This document shows positions 1 through 5,520 of a DNA stretch of 16,507 nucleotides, piece by piece; within the stretch, counting starts at the first letter, position 1; the number at the start of each line of letters is the position of its first letter. The stretch comes from Dysgonamonadaceae bacterium (GTDB taxonomy: Bacteria > Bacteroidota > Bacteroidia > Bacteroidales > Azobacteroidaceae), in assembly GCA_031261015.1 (NCBI GenBank), contig JAISKG010000260.1, positions 1-16,507 of the forward strand, given 5' to 3'. Both the position numbers and the translations under genes were made by a program. Below the pieces are notes generated by a model. That model was not told the origin of the DNA and searched no databases. It saw nothing but the letters and a program-made list of their open reading frames with translations.

Positions 1-1261
1 TATCAATCCATGGCGTATCCAACGTCAATTGATGAATGACTTTTCCTTTCGCCCAAAGTTCCTGCTCCTGCAGAAGCAGTTTATTTTCTTGTTCCTGCTG
101 CCTGCGCTTCTTTCTTCGCTCAAGAATCATAAAAATACCCGCCCAAAGCAATAAAGCAATCCCCACAACGCCCAAAACCAGAAGTGCACGAATTTTTTGC
201 TGCTTTTGCATGAAATGAACCATCTTATCCATCTTGTTTTTATGATTGAGAATAGTGATCTCATCAGTCTTCGTTTGATTATCAATCGAATCTTTTAATT
301 GTTGGTATTTTTCCAAATAAACATAAGATTGAGTGGCGTTGCCTGTCTGCTTCTCCAACAGATTCAAATGAAAATAACAGGCCGCTTGAACATACAGATC
401 CTGACTCTGAACAGCTTTATGTAAATAATAAGCGGCAGAATCATATTGCTGCAGATGCAAAAAGATAGCTCCTTTATTTGAACACGTTTGAAGATTATCA
501 GCACTTCTTATCCAATACAATTGTTGAAGAGCCAATTCATATTCTTCCATTTCACGATAATAAACAGCAAAATTATTATAGACATAATCCATTATAAAAA
601 TAGAATCCGATGATTGTTTGGCATAAACAAGCGCTTTTTGAAAACAAATCAATACGCTGTCCCGATAATCGTCATTCAACAAGTAGGTATTTCCAATATG
701 TAGCCAGTCTAATGCCATTTTTTGCTTATCGTCTAACAAAACATGCAGCTCGCATGACTTCCGATACATCTCTTTCGCCTCTTTATACACTCCCTGATCG
801 ACATATACATTACCCAATTGACTGTAAATATCCGCCAAAAACGCCGGATCCGTTTTGCCTGATACTTCCATCGCCTGATGATAAGACACAACGGCTGCTT
901 TCGGATCATTTAATTTCTGTTCTATCTTTCCTTTATAAAATAAGATTTTCGACCATAAATGGGTATCGGTCCTGATATCCCGGCTGGAAAGCGCCCAAGT
1001 CAACGCAGAATCCGATGATAAAAGCGATTGTTCTGTTTTTTCACAAGCTTCCGTCAACAAAACATAATAATAAGCGCGATTGTAATTATCCAGATCCGCT
1101 ACCGGAAATTGAGCCAAAACCGAATATATACTATCCGGCTGCTCTGGTAATAAATGCTCATAAATTGATAATCGAGGATCAACTGTATGCTTTTCCGTAC
1201 AAGCCATTACAAAGAAAATACAAATTAGAAAAACACCGAACTTTTTCACTATTCGCCTCAT
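1..1261 (-). CDS. TPR-type membrane regulator, paralogue of the gene at 2382-4061 (partial, C-terminus beyond the window)
   Basis: An open frame runs from the ATG at 1259-1261 to base 1 with no stop: 420 codons seen, the rest lies off the left edge. The N-terminus is a hydrophobic signal ending in a lipobox-like VMAC with Cys21. Residues about 40-330 are helical TPR-like repeats (for example IYSQLGNVYVDQGVYKEA and LQQYDSAAYYL). A single membrane helix lies at about 358-380, followed by an Arg/Lys-rich stretch and the start of a coiled coil. It lines up along its length with the complete protein at 2382-4061, sharing NYN-K/R-AYYY-LLTEA, HLGNTYL/HIGNTYL and LQQYDSA, so the missing end probably carries a coiled coil and a HTH. 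It begins 86 nt after the 1348-1842 gene, with its own promoter match. Small plus-strand frames inside it are shadows. Role inferred: membrane-bound sensor/transcription regulator; ligand unknown. Confidence 0.88.
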   Translation of the reverse strand, partial: MRRIVKKFGVFLICIFFVMACTEKHTVDPRLSIYEHLLPEQPDSIYSVLAQFPVADLDNYNRAYYYVLLTEACEKTEQSLLSSDSALTWALSSRDIRTDTHLWSKILFYKGKIEQKLNDPKAAVVSYHQAMEVSGKTDPAFLADIYSQLGNVYVDQGVYKEAKEMYRKSCELHVLLDDKQKMALDWLHIGNTYLLNDDYRDSVLICFQKALVYAKQSSDSIFIMDYVYNNFAVYYREMEEYELALQQLYWIRSADNLQTCSNKGAIFLHLQQYDSAAYYLHKAVQSQDLYVQAACYFHLNLLEKQTGNATQSYVYLEKYQQLKDSIDNQTKTDEITILNHKNKMDKMVHFMQKQQKIRALLVLGVVGIALLLWAGIFMILERRKKRRQQEQENKLLLQEQELWAKGKVIHQLTLDTPWID

Positions 1262-1302
1262 AATAAATTAAGATGATTTAACTTAGCTCTAACAAGAATT
1301 AA

Positions 1303-1333
1303 CAAATGTAATTCTTTTTCCGGAATCGTGAAA
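1303..1333 (-). promoter_or_regulatory. Bacteroides-type promoter for the 1-1261 regulator
   Basis: Reading the minus strand, TACATTTG (1303-1310) is a perfect TAnnTTTG -7 box. Nineteen bases upstream is TTTC (1330-1333), three of four matches to the TTTG -33 box. It lies in the 86-nt gap before the start at 1261, giving a leader of roughly 35 nt. The match and placement are seen; promoter activity is inferred. Confidence 0.55.
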
Positions 1334-1347
1334 ATATTTAGTGTTTT

Positions 1348-1842
1348 TTAAAACTTATCCGCCTTTTGCGGGGAGTAGCCTTTGATTAATTTCATCTCCC
1401 GCGTAGGCGGATAAGTTAATATAAAGTTAAGGTTTTGCAAATCTCGGATACTTAGGTCATATCTCTGGAGAACAGTATAGGACGATCTGACGTCTTTCCA
1501 AGTGTATGTATTCAATTTCTTTGCATCTAAAATAAAGATCGACAGGGTATCGGCGGGCAACAACCGGAAGGCTTCTTCCCAAGTATGAAAAATCGCATAC
1601 ATTATACCCATTTTCTTCGGACGAACGACTTCGTCCTGAAATACATTATCTTCGGGCAGCAAGGTATCGGGATAAACGGTGGTGGACACCGCGTCGCCCC
1701 AAGCCAAATAGTAACAGACAGGGATTTCCGAATTATTCATCAAATACAAAGGATGCTTTTTATCTTTTGCAAATTCGCACTTCAAAAAAATCCCCAAGCA
1801 TATTAAAAAGATCGCTGTTCGAATAATGTATTTACGCGCCAT
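1348..1842 (-). CDS. small exported protein of unknown function (Bacteroidales family)
   Basis: This 164-residue protein opens with a basic, then hydrophobic segment (residues about 4-21), so it is likely exported or membrane anchored. Cys22 follows the hydrophobic core but has Lys at -1, which argues against a classical lipobox. The rest is a compact domain with the ordered motifs YPDTLLP (57-63), DTLSIFI (98-104), a Tyr/Trp stretch (112-115), RYDLS (127-131) and TYPP (143-146). I recognise this motif order from small hypothetical proteins of Bacteroides and relatives, but know of no assigned function. The start lies 17 nt after the stop of the DUF3244-like gene, and I see no promoter between them, so the two are probably cotranscribed. 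A membrane regulator lies on each side of the pair. Function unknown; a ligand or periplasmic partner for the regulators is speculation. Confidence 0.82.
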   Translation of the reverse strand: MARKYIIRTAIFLICLGIFLKCEFAKDKKHPLYLMNNSEIPVCYYLAWGDAVSTTVYPDTLLPEDNVFQDEVVRPKKMGIMYAIFHTWEEAFRLLPADTLSIFILDAKKLNTYTWKDVRSSYTVLQRYDLSIRDLQNLNFILTYPPTREMKLIKGYSPQKADKF

Positions 1843-1859
1843 TTATCTTATTATCTTAC

Positions 1860-2240
1860 TTAAAATTCACCTTTAGCTTCTATTTCTCGAGAGTCTATCT
1901 TTAAGGTGTATTCTTCCCAATCACTCACATTGACAGTGAATGAAATTTCAACACTCCCTCCATCAACAAAAGCAACCACGGAAGAAACCTCTTCGCCGGT
2001 ACTCTTCTCTATTAAGGAAATAGTGACCAAATCATTTAGAGGAGCTTCTTCAAAAACCACCGTAACGTGATTCTGATCTACATAAGCTTCCGGCATATCT
2101 GCTCGTTGTTCCATTCCTAAAATTCTACCTCTTATAAGGATTTCACGAGTTGTAAGTCCCGCTCTAACAGTAGTAAAGGAAAAACACAATAATCCACATA
2201 CTACAACCAAAAAAGATGATCTCCAATTTTTCATAAACAT
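1860..2240 (-). CDS. small secreted DUF3244-like beta-rich protein
   Basis: This 126-residue protein has a signal peptide with a hydrophobic core at about 10-23 and likely cleavage after VRA (residue 27). The mature part of about 100 residues is short, mostly beta strands. The order is an ILIRGRI strand, a PEAYVDQNHVTVVF stretch, a LVTISLIEKSTGEEV hairpin, and a final YTLKI ... KGEF. This matches the layout of Bacteroidales DUF3244 proteins as I remember them (strand, Y/L-D-N-x-L-T-V-x-F, V-T-I, G-E-Y-T-L-x-I, G-E-F end). It carries a strong promoter match directly upstream and leads a two-gene unit with the 164-residue protein. ATG codons at 2240 and 2234 are both possible starts; either keeps the signal peptide. 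No enzymatic motif is visible; an adhesive or signalling role is inference. Confidence 0.82.
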   Translation of the reverse strand: MFMKNWRSSFLVVVCGLLCFSFTTVRAGLTTREILIRGRILGMEQRADMPEAYVDQNHVTVVFEEAPLNDLVTISLIEKSTGEEVSSVVAFVDGGSVEISFTVNVSDWEEYTLKIDSREIEAKGEF

Positions 2241-2273
2241 AGCTTTAAGAAGTTTTCATAAGTTTTAACGGTT

Positions 2274-2304
2274 CAAAATTACAGGGAATACCGGAAACAG
2301 CAAA
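2274..2304 (-). promoter_or_regulatory. strong Bacteroides-type promoter for the 2240-1348 pair
   Basis: On the minus strand TTTG (2301-2304), 19 bases, then TAATTTTG (2274-2281): a perfect match to the TTTG-N19-TAnnTTTG consensus known from Bacteroides. The start codon at 2240 lies about 33 nt below the -7 box. The -33 box is the tail of the T-run that follows the hairpin at 2305-2333, so terminator and promoter abut. Confidence 0.75.
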
Positions 2305-2333
2305 AATTTTCTCGTTACAATTTCGAGAAAATT
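2305..2333 (-). terminator. probable intrinsic terminator of the 2382-4061 regulator
   Basis: A perfect 10-bp inverted repeat, AATTTTCTCG and CGAGAAAATT, with a 9-base loop lies 49-77 nt beyond the stop at 2382. On the minus strand the hairpin ends in a run of five T (AATTTTTG). The stem is AT-rich at its base, so termination may be partial. A regulatory binding site is an alternative, because the next promoter starts where this repeat ends. Confidence 0.5.
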
Positions 2334-2381
2334 ATCACTGATAATAAGCAAGTTACAAAATGATTTGTGACAATTCCAAGA

Positions 2382-4061
2382 TTAACTCTCGAAAATAGAA
2401 GCATATAAATCTTCGCACTGGGAGTCCTCGGTCATTTTCTTTTTGATCCGGGATTTTCGCTGGCGAACGGCGTTGGTATCAGTCACTCCGTAGCATAAGC
2501 TGACTGTAGGCATGTCTAATTTGAGTTTGAAAAGGCAACAGAAAATCAGGTCTTCTTCAGTCAACTGCGGACAAAGATCTTCTAATTTGGCGATATAGAT
2601 AGAAAAGGAAGCGGAAATCTCATTTTTCAGTTCTATCTGCGATTTCATCGAAAGCCTGTCTAATTTTTGCGCTTTCAATTGCTGGATTTTCTTGTAAATG
2701 GGTTTAATCTGGAACAATCGGCATTGCAATTCGTCAATTTGCACGTTATATGCTCGAAGTTCCTTTTCTTTTTCCTGAATTTCGGAGTGAAGCTTACCTA
2801 CTTTCTCTGTATTTTGTTGTAAATCTACGATGGAACTTTTGATCTGTGTCATTTGGGTATTCAACTCCAAAATTTCTTTCTCCTTTTGTAAGATTTCTTT
2901 TTCCTGAGCTTCTCTTCTTCTTTTACTTTGAAAAAAGAAAGCGCTACTGACAAAAATTAGTATAAATAGCGAAGAGAGAATTATTAACCAAACTTTTAAA
3001 CGATGCTCGGCATCCACTTTATCTATTGCAGCCTGTACATTGTATTTATGACCCATAATGTTCATTTCTGCGGTTCGGGTAATGTGCTCCAACGAATCTC
3101 TTAATTCGGAATAATCCATTAAATATCCTAATGCTTTCTTATGCTCTCCCAATTGATTTTCCAATTCACTCAAATACCAATAGCCGGTAGTTTGAGTATA
3201 AATATCTCCTTGTTCTATTCCATTCTGTATATAATAACGAGCAGAATCATATTGTTGAAGTTTATAAAATATAATCCCTTTATTCATATCTAAAGACGAA
3301 TTATTCAATTGAGTGATTTTTTGTAATCGGATCAGTGCTTCTTTATAATCTTCCTTCTCTTGAAAAAATATACTCAAATTATTATTTATAATATCATATA
3401 ATTTCAGCGAATCTTCGGCTTGAGAAGCAAAAATATAGGATTTTCGTAAATAAAAATGAACGCTATCCTGTTCGTTTTCCATTAAATATGTATTTCCTAA
3501 ATGGATCAAATCATAAGCACTTTTGCTATTATTTTCCCATTGGGTATCCAAGGTATAGGCTTTATTAAACATAATTCTTGCTTGCCTATATAGCGCCTGA
3601 TCAAGGTAAAGATTTCCAATATCGGTATAGATATCCGATAAAATTTCATAGTCTTTTTTCTCGTCGATGAGATCAAGTGCCTTCTGAAACCACGCAACCG
3701 CAATATCCGGCTCTTGTAATTCCGCCCAAACTTTCCCTTTATAACGTAAAGTTTTAATGGTTAAAAGTCTATCTGTTTCCGGATTTAAATAACCCAACGT
3801 CCAGTCCAACAACGAATCGGAGTGAAGCAAGGATTGTTTATTTTTGTCGCGCGCTTCCGTCAGCAACAAGTAATAATACGCTTTGTTATAATTGTTCATG
3901 CTCTCCGGCGACAAGCTGTCCAGCATCTGCAGTGCACTATCCGACTGTTGAAGCAGAAGATTTTCGGCCGCAAGCAAGGCGTCGTTGACTTTTCTTTCGT
4001 CTGCACAGGCAAAAAACAACAAGAAAACCAGCAAAAAAGGTATGAGCAATATTCTCTTCAT
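2382..4061 (-). CDS. TPR-transmembrane-coiled-coil-HTH regulator (lipobox N-terminus)
   Basis: From the ATG at 4061 the protein has 559 residues. A TTG at 4094 would add 11 residues but falls inside the predicted -7 box, and the ATG gives a clean signal (MKRILLIPFLL...FFAC), so 4061 is preferred. Cys19 sits at a lipobox-like site. Residues about 25-340 are TPR-like helical repeats, with a single membrane helix at about 356-377. A long charged coiled coil spans about 379-470, and a C-terminal HTH resembling LuxR/sigma-4 types lies at about 499-544 (LTEEDLIFCCLFKLKL ... NAVRQRKSRIKKKM). Family knowledge: Bacteroidota carry many TPR/membrane/HTH proteins thought to be one-component regulators. 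Inferred topology: sensor repeats in the periplasm, DNA-binding end in the cytoplasm. It is a full-length paralogue of the 1-1261 gene and lies just upstream of two small exported proteins. Target and signal are unknown. Confidence 0.88.
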   Translation of the reverse strand: MKRILLIPFLLVFLLFFACADERKVNDALLAAENLLLQQSDSALQMLDSLSPESMNNYNKAYYYLLLTEARDKNKQSLLHSDSLLDWTLGYLNPETDRLLTIKTLRYKGKVWAELQEPDIAVAWFQKALDLIDEKKDYEILSDIYTDIGNLYLDQALYRQARIMFNKAYTLDTQWENNSKSAYDLIHLGNTYLMENEQDSVHFYLRKSYIFASQAEDSLKLYDIINNNLSIFFQEKEDYKEALIRLQKITQLNNSSLDMNKGIIFYKLQQYDSARYYIQNGIEQGDIYTQTTGYWYLSELENQLGEHKKALGYLMDYSELRDSLEHITRTAEMNIMGHKYNVQAAIDKVDAEHRLKVWLIILSSLFILIFVSSAFFFQSKRRREAQEKEILQKEKEILELNTQMTQIKSSIVDLQQNTEKVGKLHSEIQEKEKELRAYNVQIDELQCRLFQIKPIYKKIQQLKAQKLDRLSMKSQIELKNEISASFSIYIAKLEDLCPQLTEEDLIFCCLFKLKLDMPTVSLCYGVTDTNAVRQRKSRIKKKMTEDSQCEDLYASIFES

Positions 4062-4091
4062 CAATTTCCGTAAATTTATCGAATCCTCGTT

Positions 4092-4099
4092 CAAAGATA
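4092..4099 (-). promoter_or_regulatory. -7 box upstream of the 2382-4061 regulator
   Basis: TATCTTTG on the minus strand matches TAnnTTTG exactly, about 31 nt before the ATG at 4061. No TTTG lies at the expected 19-21 nt upstream; the nearest one is only 12 nt away, inside the terminator stem. The box follows the T-run of the rplT terminator directly. It also overlaps the alternative TTG start at 4094, which argues against that start. Confidence 0.45.
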
Positions 4100-4101
4100 A
4101 T

Positions 4102-4141
4102 AAAAAAACTGCAAACCGGATTGACCGATTGCAGTTTTTTT
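4102..4141 (-). terminator. intrinsic terminator of the thrS-infC-rpmI-rplT operon
   Basis: Plus-strand CTGCAA (4109-4114) pairs with TTGCAG (4129-4134), flanked outward by seven A (4102-4108) and seven T (4135-4141). An inner CGG/CCG pair (4117-4119, 4125-4127) closes a 5-base loop. It starts 23 nt past the rplT stop. Because A- and T-runs flank both sides it could work in either direction, but only minus-strand genes are present here. Confidence 0.88.
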
Positions 4142-4164
4142 ACGGAAAACGAGTAAAAAAAGTT

Positions 4165-4509
4165 TTACTTCACTTTATTTACAATAGCTTTGAACGCTTC
4201 CGGATGGTTCATTGCCAAATCGGCCAAGACTTTCCGGTTGATTTCAATTCCGTTTTTATGTAACGCGCCCATCAATTTGGAGTAGGACAAGCCTTCCAAG
4301 CGGGCAGCCGCATTGATACGTTGGATCCACAAAGCGCGGAAGTTGCGTTTTTTCGCTCTCCGGTCGCGGAATGCGTAGGTTAAACCTTTTTCCCATGTAT
4401 TTTTGGCGACGGTCCAAACGTTTTTCCTTGCACCATAATAACCTCTCGTTAATTTGAGAATTCTTTTTCTTTTAGCTCTCGAAGCTACATGATTGACTGA
4501 TCTCGGCAT
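4165..4509 (-). CDS. rplT: 50S ribosomal protein L20
   Basis: This 114-residue, strongly basic protein is the expected length for L20, a 23S rRNA-binding protein essential for early assembly of the large ribosomal subunit. Recognisable stretches are [18 protein letters not shown] (2-19), GYYGARKN (23-30), an arginine-rich helix with [20 protein letters not shown] (47-66) and a C-terminal globular part with LSYSKLM (74-80) and NRKVLADLA. It is the last gene of the operon thrS-infC-rpmI-rplT, separated from rpmI by 103 nt and followed by a strong terminator. In other bacteria L20 represses its own operon by binding leader RNA that mimics its rRNA site. The long spacer here holds a possible hairpin (4532-4564), but whether L20 binds it is not shown. 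No Shine-Dalgarno sequence precedes the ATG, as is usual in this phylum. Confidence 0.98.
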   Translation of the reverse strand: MPRSVNHVASRAKRKRILKLTRGYYGARKNVWTVAKNTWEKGLTYAFRDRRAKKRNFRALWIQRINAAARLEGLSYSKLMGALHKNGIEINRKVLADLAMNHPEAFKAIVNKVK

Positions 4510-4531
4510 AATAATTAAAATGTTGTGAATG

Positions 4532-4564
4532 TTAGCGCCGGTTTTATCCGGTCTTATTTGCTAA
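4532..4564 (-). other. nested hairpin in the rpmI-rplT spacer
   Basis: In the transcript an outer stem UUAGC/GCUAA (4560-4564 with 4532-4536) encloses an inner CCGG/CCGG stem (4548-4551, 4538-4541) with a 6-base loop. It lies 23 nt before the rplT start. The stems are short, so the fold is uncertain. Possible roles are translation control of L20 or an RNA-processing site; it has no T-run, so it is not a terminator. Confidence 0.35.
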
Positions 4565-4612
4565 AATTCTGTTAATAAATCTTTTAGAAAATCACTTGAA
4601 TTAAAAAACGGA

Positions 4613-4810
4613 TTATTTCATTCCTAATAATTCCTTCACGCTATTGGTATTCGAAGCGTTGAGAATGGAGAAATGGGTTAATCTTCTTTTTTGCTTTTTA
4701 GTCTTCTTCGTGAGAATGTGACTTTTGTAAGCGTGTTTTCTCTTGATTTTTCCTGTTCCGGTAAGAGCGAATCTTTTTTTGGCACCGGAATTAGTCTTCA
4801 TTTTCGGCAT
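4613..4810 (-). CDS. rpmI: 50S ribosomal protein L35
   Basis: A 65-residue basic protein of the exact length expected for L35, a large-subunit ribosomal protein. The signature is at the N-terminus: [13 protein letters not shown] (2-14), then [17 protein letters not shown] (21-37), KKQKR and a Leu-rich tail ending in a Lys. The ATG at 4810 is chosen because L35 proteins begin M-P-K-M-K; the second ATG three codons on would remove this. It sits between infC (46 nt upstream) and rplT (103 nt downstream), the usual infC-rpmI-rplT order across bacteria. A small GNRA-capped hairpin lies in the infC-rpmI gap. No promoter match is seen in front of it, so it depends on transcription from thrS or infC. 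Confidence 0.98.
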   Translation of the reverse strand: MPKMKTNSGAKKRFALTGTGKIKRKHAYKSHILTKKTKKQKRRLTHFSILNASNTNSVKELLGMK

Positions 4811-4842
4811 TGTACTTGTTTTTTAATTTGTTATACTTAGCA

Positions 4843-4854
4843 GGTCTTTCGACC
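4843..4854 (-). other. GNRA-type mini-hairpin just after the infC stop
   Basis: The transcript reads GGUC-GAAA-GACC, a 4-bp stem capped by a GAAA tetraloop, two bases past the infC stop codon. There is no T-run directly after it, so it is unlikely to terminate. It could stabilise or mark an RNA end between infC and rpmI. Such a short stem can occur by chance. Confidence 0.3.
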
Positions 4855-4856
4855 GT

Positions 4857-5504
4857 TTATTCTATTTTTTCGTCATTGCGAGAATCTATATCTTCACTGG
4901 TTTGCTTCGCTTCGCTCGCAATGACAGGCTCTTTAACGAGTTCTTTTTTAACTTCCGGTTTGGCCGGTTTCGGCACACTGCCCGTTTTTTTCGGAGAGAA
5001 CATGATAATCATTTTTTTGCCCTCCAAAGCCGGCAATTGTTCCACTTTGGCATAATCTTCCAAATCGTTGGCAAAACGGAGCAACAACACCTCGCCTTGC
5101 TCTTTGAAAAGAATCGAACGTCCTTTGAAAAACACATAAGCTTTCACTTTGGCGCCCTCTTCTAAGAAACTTTTCGCGTGCTTCAACTTGAAATTATAAT
5201 CGTGATCGTCGGTTTGAGGCCCGAAACGGATCTCTTTTACAACAATCTTCACCGATTTTGCTTTTTGTTCCTTTTGACGTTTCTTTTGTTGGTAGATAAA
5301 CTTTTGATAATCAGCTATTCTACAAACAGGAGGAACTGCACTCGGCGATATTTCGATCAAATCCAATTCTTCTCCTTGCGCCATTTTCAAAGCTTGCGTA
5401 AGCGGATAAACTCCTTGTTCAATGTTATCACCCACCACCCGGACTTCGCGCGCCCGGATCTTTTCATTTACTCTATAAAGGTCTCTGAGGTTTTCTTTCT
5501 TCAT
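4857..5504 (-). CDS. infC: translation initiation factor IF-3
   Basis: IF-3 binds the 30S subunit, blocks premature 50S joining and checks the start codon and initiator tRNA. Residues about 8-80 form the N-domain ([45 protein letters not shown]). Residues about 84-172 form the C-domain ([19 protein letters not shown] and [23 protein letters not shown]). At 215 residues it is longer than typical IF-3 of about 170-180. The extra tail after about 172 is Pro/Lys/Glu-rich, and residues 194-211 are encoded by a palindromic repeat (4872-4925). The start is a plain ATG at 5504, 16 nt after the thrS stop, unlike the AUU start that permits autoregulation in enterobacteria. It is part of the thrS-infC-rpmI-rplT operon. 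The identity is secure; any effect of the tail is unknown. Confidence 0.97.
   Translation of the reverse strand: MKKENLRDLYRVNEKIRAREVRVVGDNIEQGVYPLTQALKMAQGEELDLIEISPSAVPPVCRIADYQKFIYQQKKRQKEQKAKSVKIVVKEIRFGPQTDDHDYNFKLKHAKSFLEEGAKVKAYVFFKGRSILFKEQGEVLLLRFANDLEDYAKVEQLPALEGKKMIIMFSPKKTGSVPKPAKPEVKKELVKEPVIASEAKQTSEDIDSRNDEKIE
4872..4925. repeat. palindromic interspersed-type repeat inside the 3' end of infC
   Basis: Perfect 11-bp arms GTCATTGCGAG (4872-4882) and CTCGCAATGAC (4915-4925) enclose 32 bases. The inner right side, TTGCTTCGCTTCGCTCGCAA, has the wording of an abundant short palindromic repeat that I recall from many bacterial genomes (it produces the spurious translation 'RFARND' on one strand). 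In infC the element is read in frame as residues 194-211, close to the stop. The terminal inverted repeats are seen; its status as a mobile or multicopy element is from memory and is not shown by this window, which has one copy. Confidence 0.7.
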
Positions 5505-5520
5505 GCAATATTGCTTGTTC

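Noticed and set aside
610..1263. Plus-strand open frames at 610-975 and 1015-1263
   Set aside because: They are shadows of the minus-strand regulator that runs unbroken from 1261 to the left edge; that frame has a signal sequence, repeats and a membrane helix and matches the paralogue at 2382-4061.
4062..4094. Upstream TTG start at 4094 for the TPR regulator
   Set aside because: It overlaps the TATCTTTG -7 box, and the ATG at 4061 directly gives a good signal sequence.
4902..5165. Plus-strand open frame beginning MLRFARND
   Set aside because: Antisense to infC; the 'RFARND' wording is the usual false translation of the palindromic repeat, not a real protein.
5505..5514. 10-bp palindrome GCAATATTGC between thrS and infC
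   Set aside because: Too short and without a loop to form a stable hairpin, AT-rich in the middle; likely chance.
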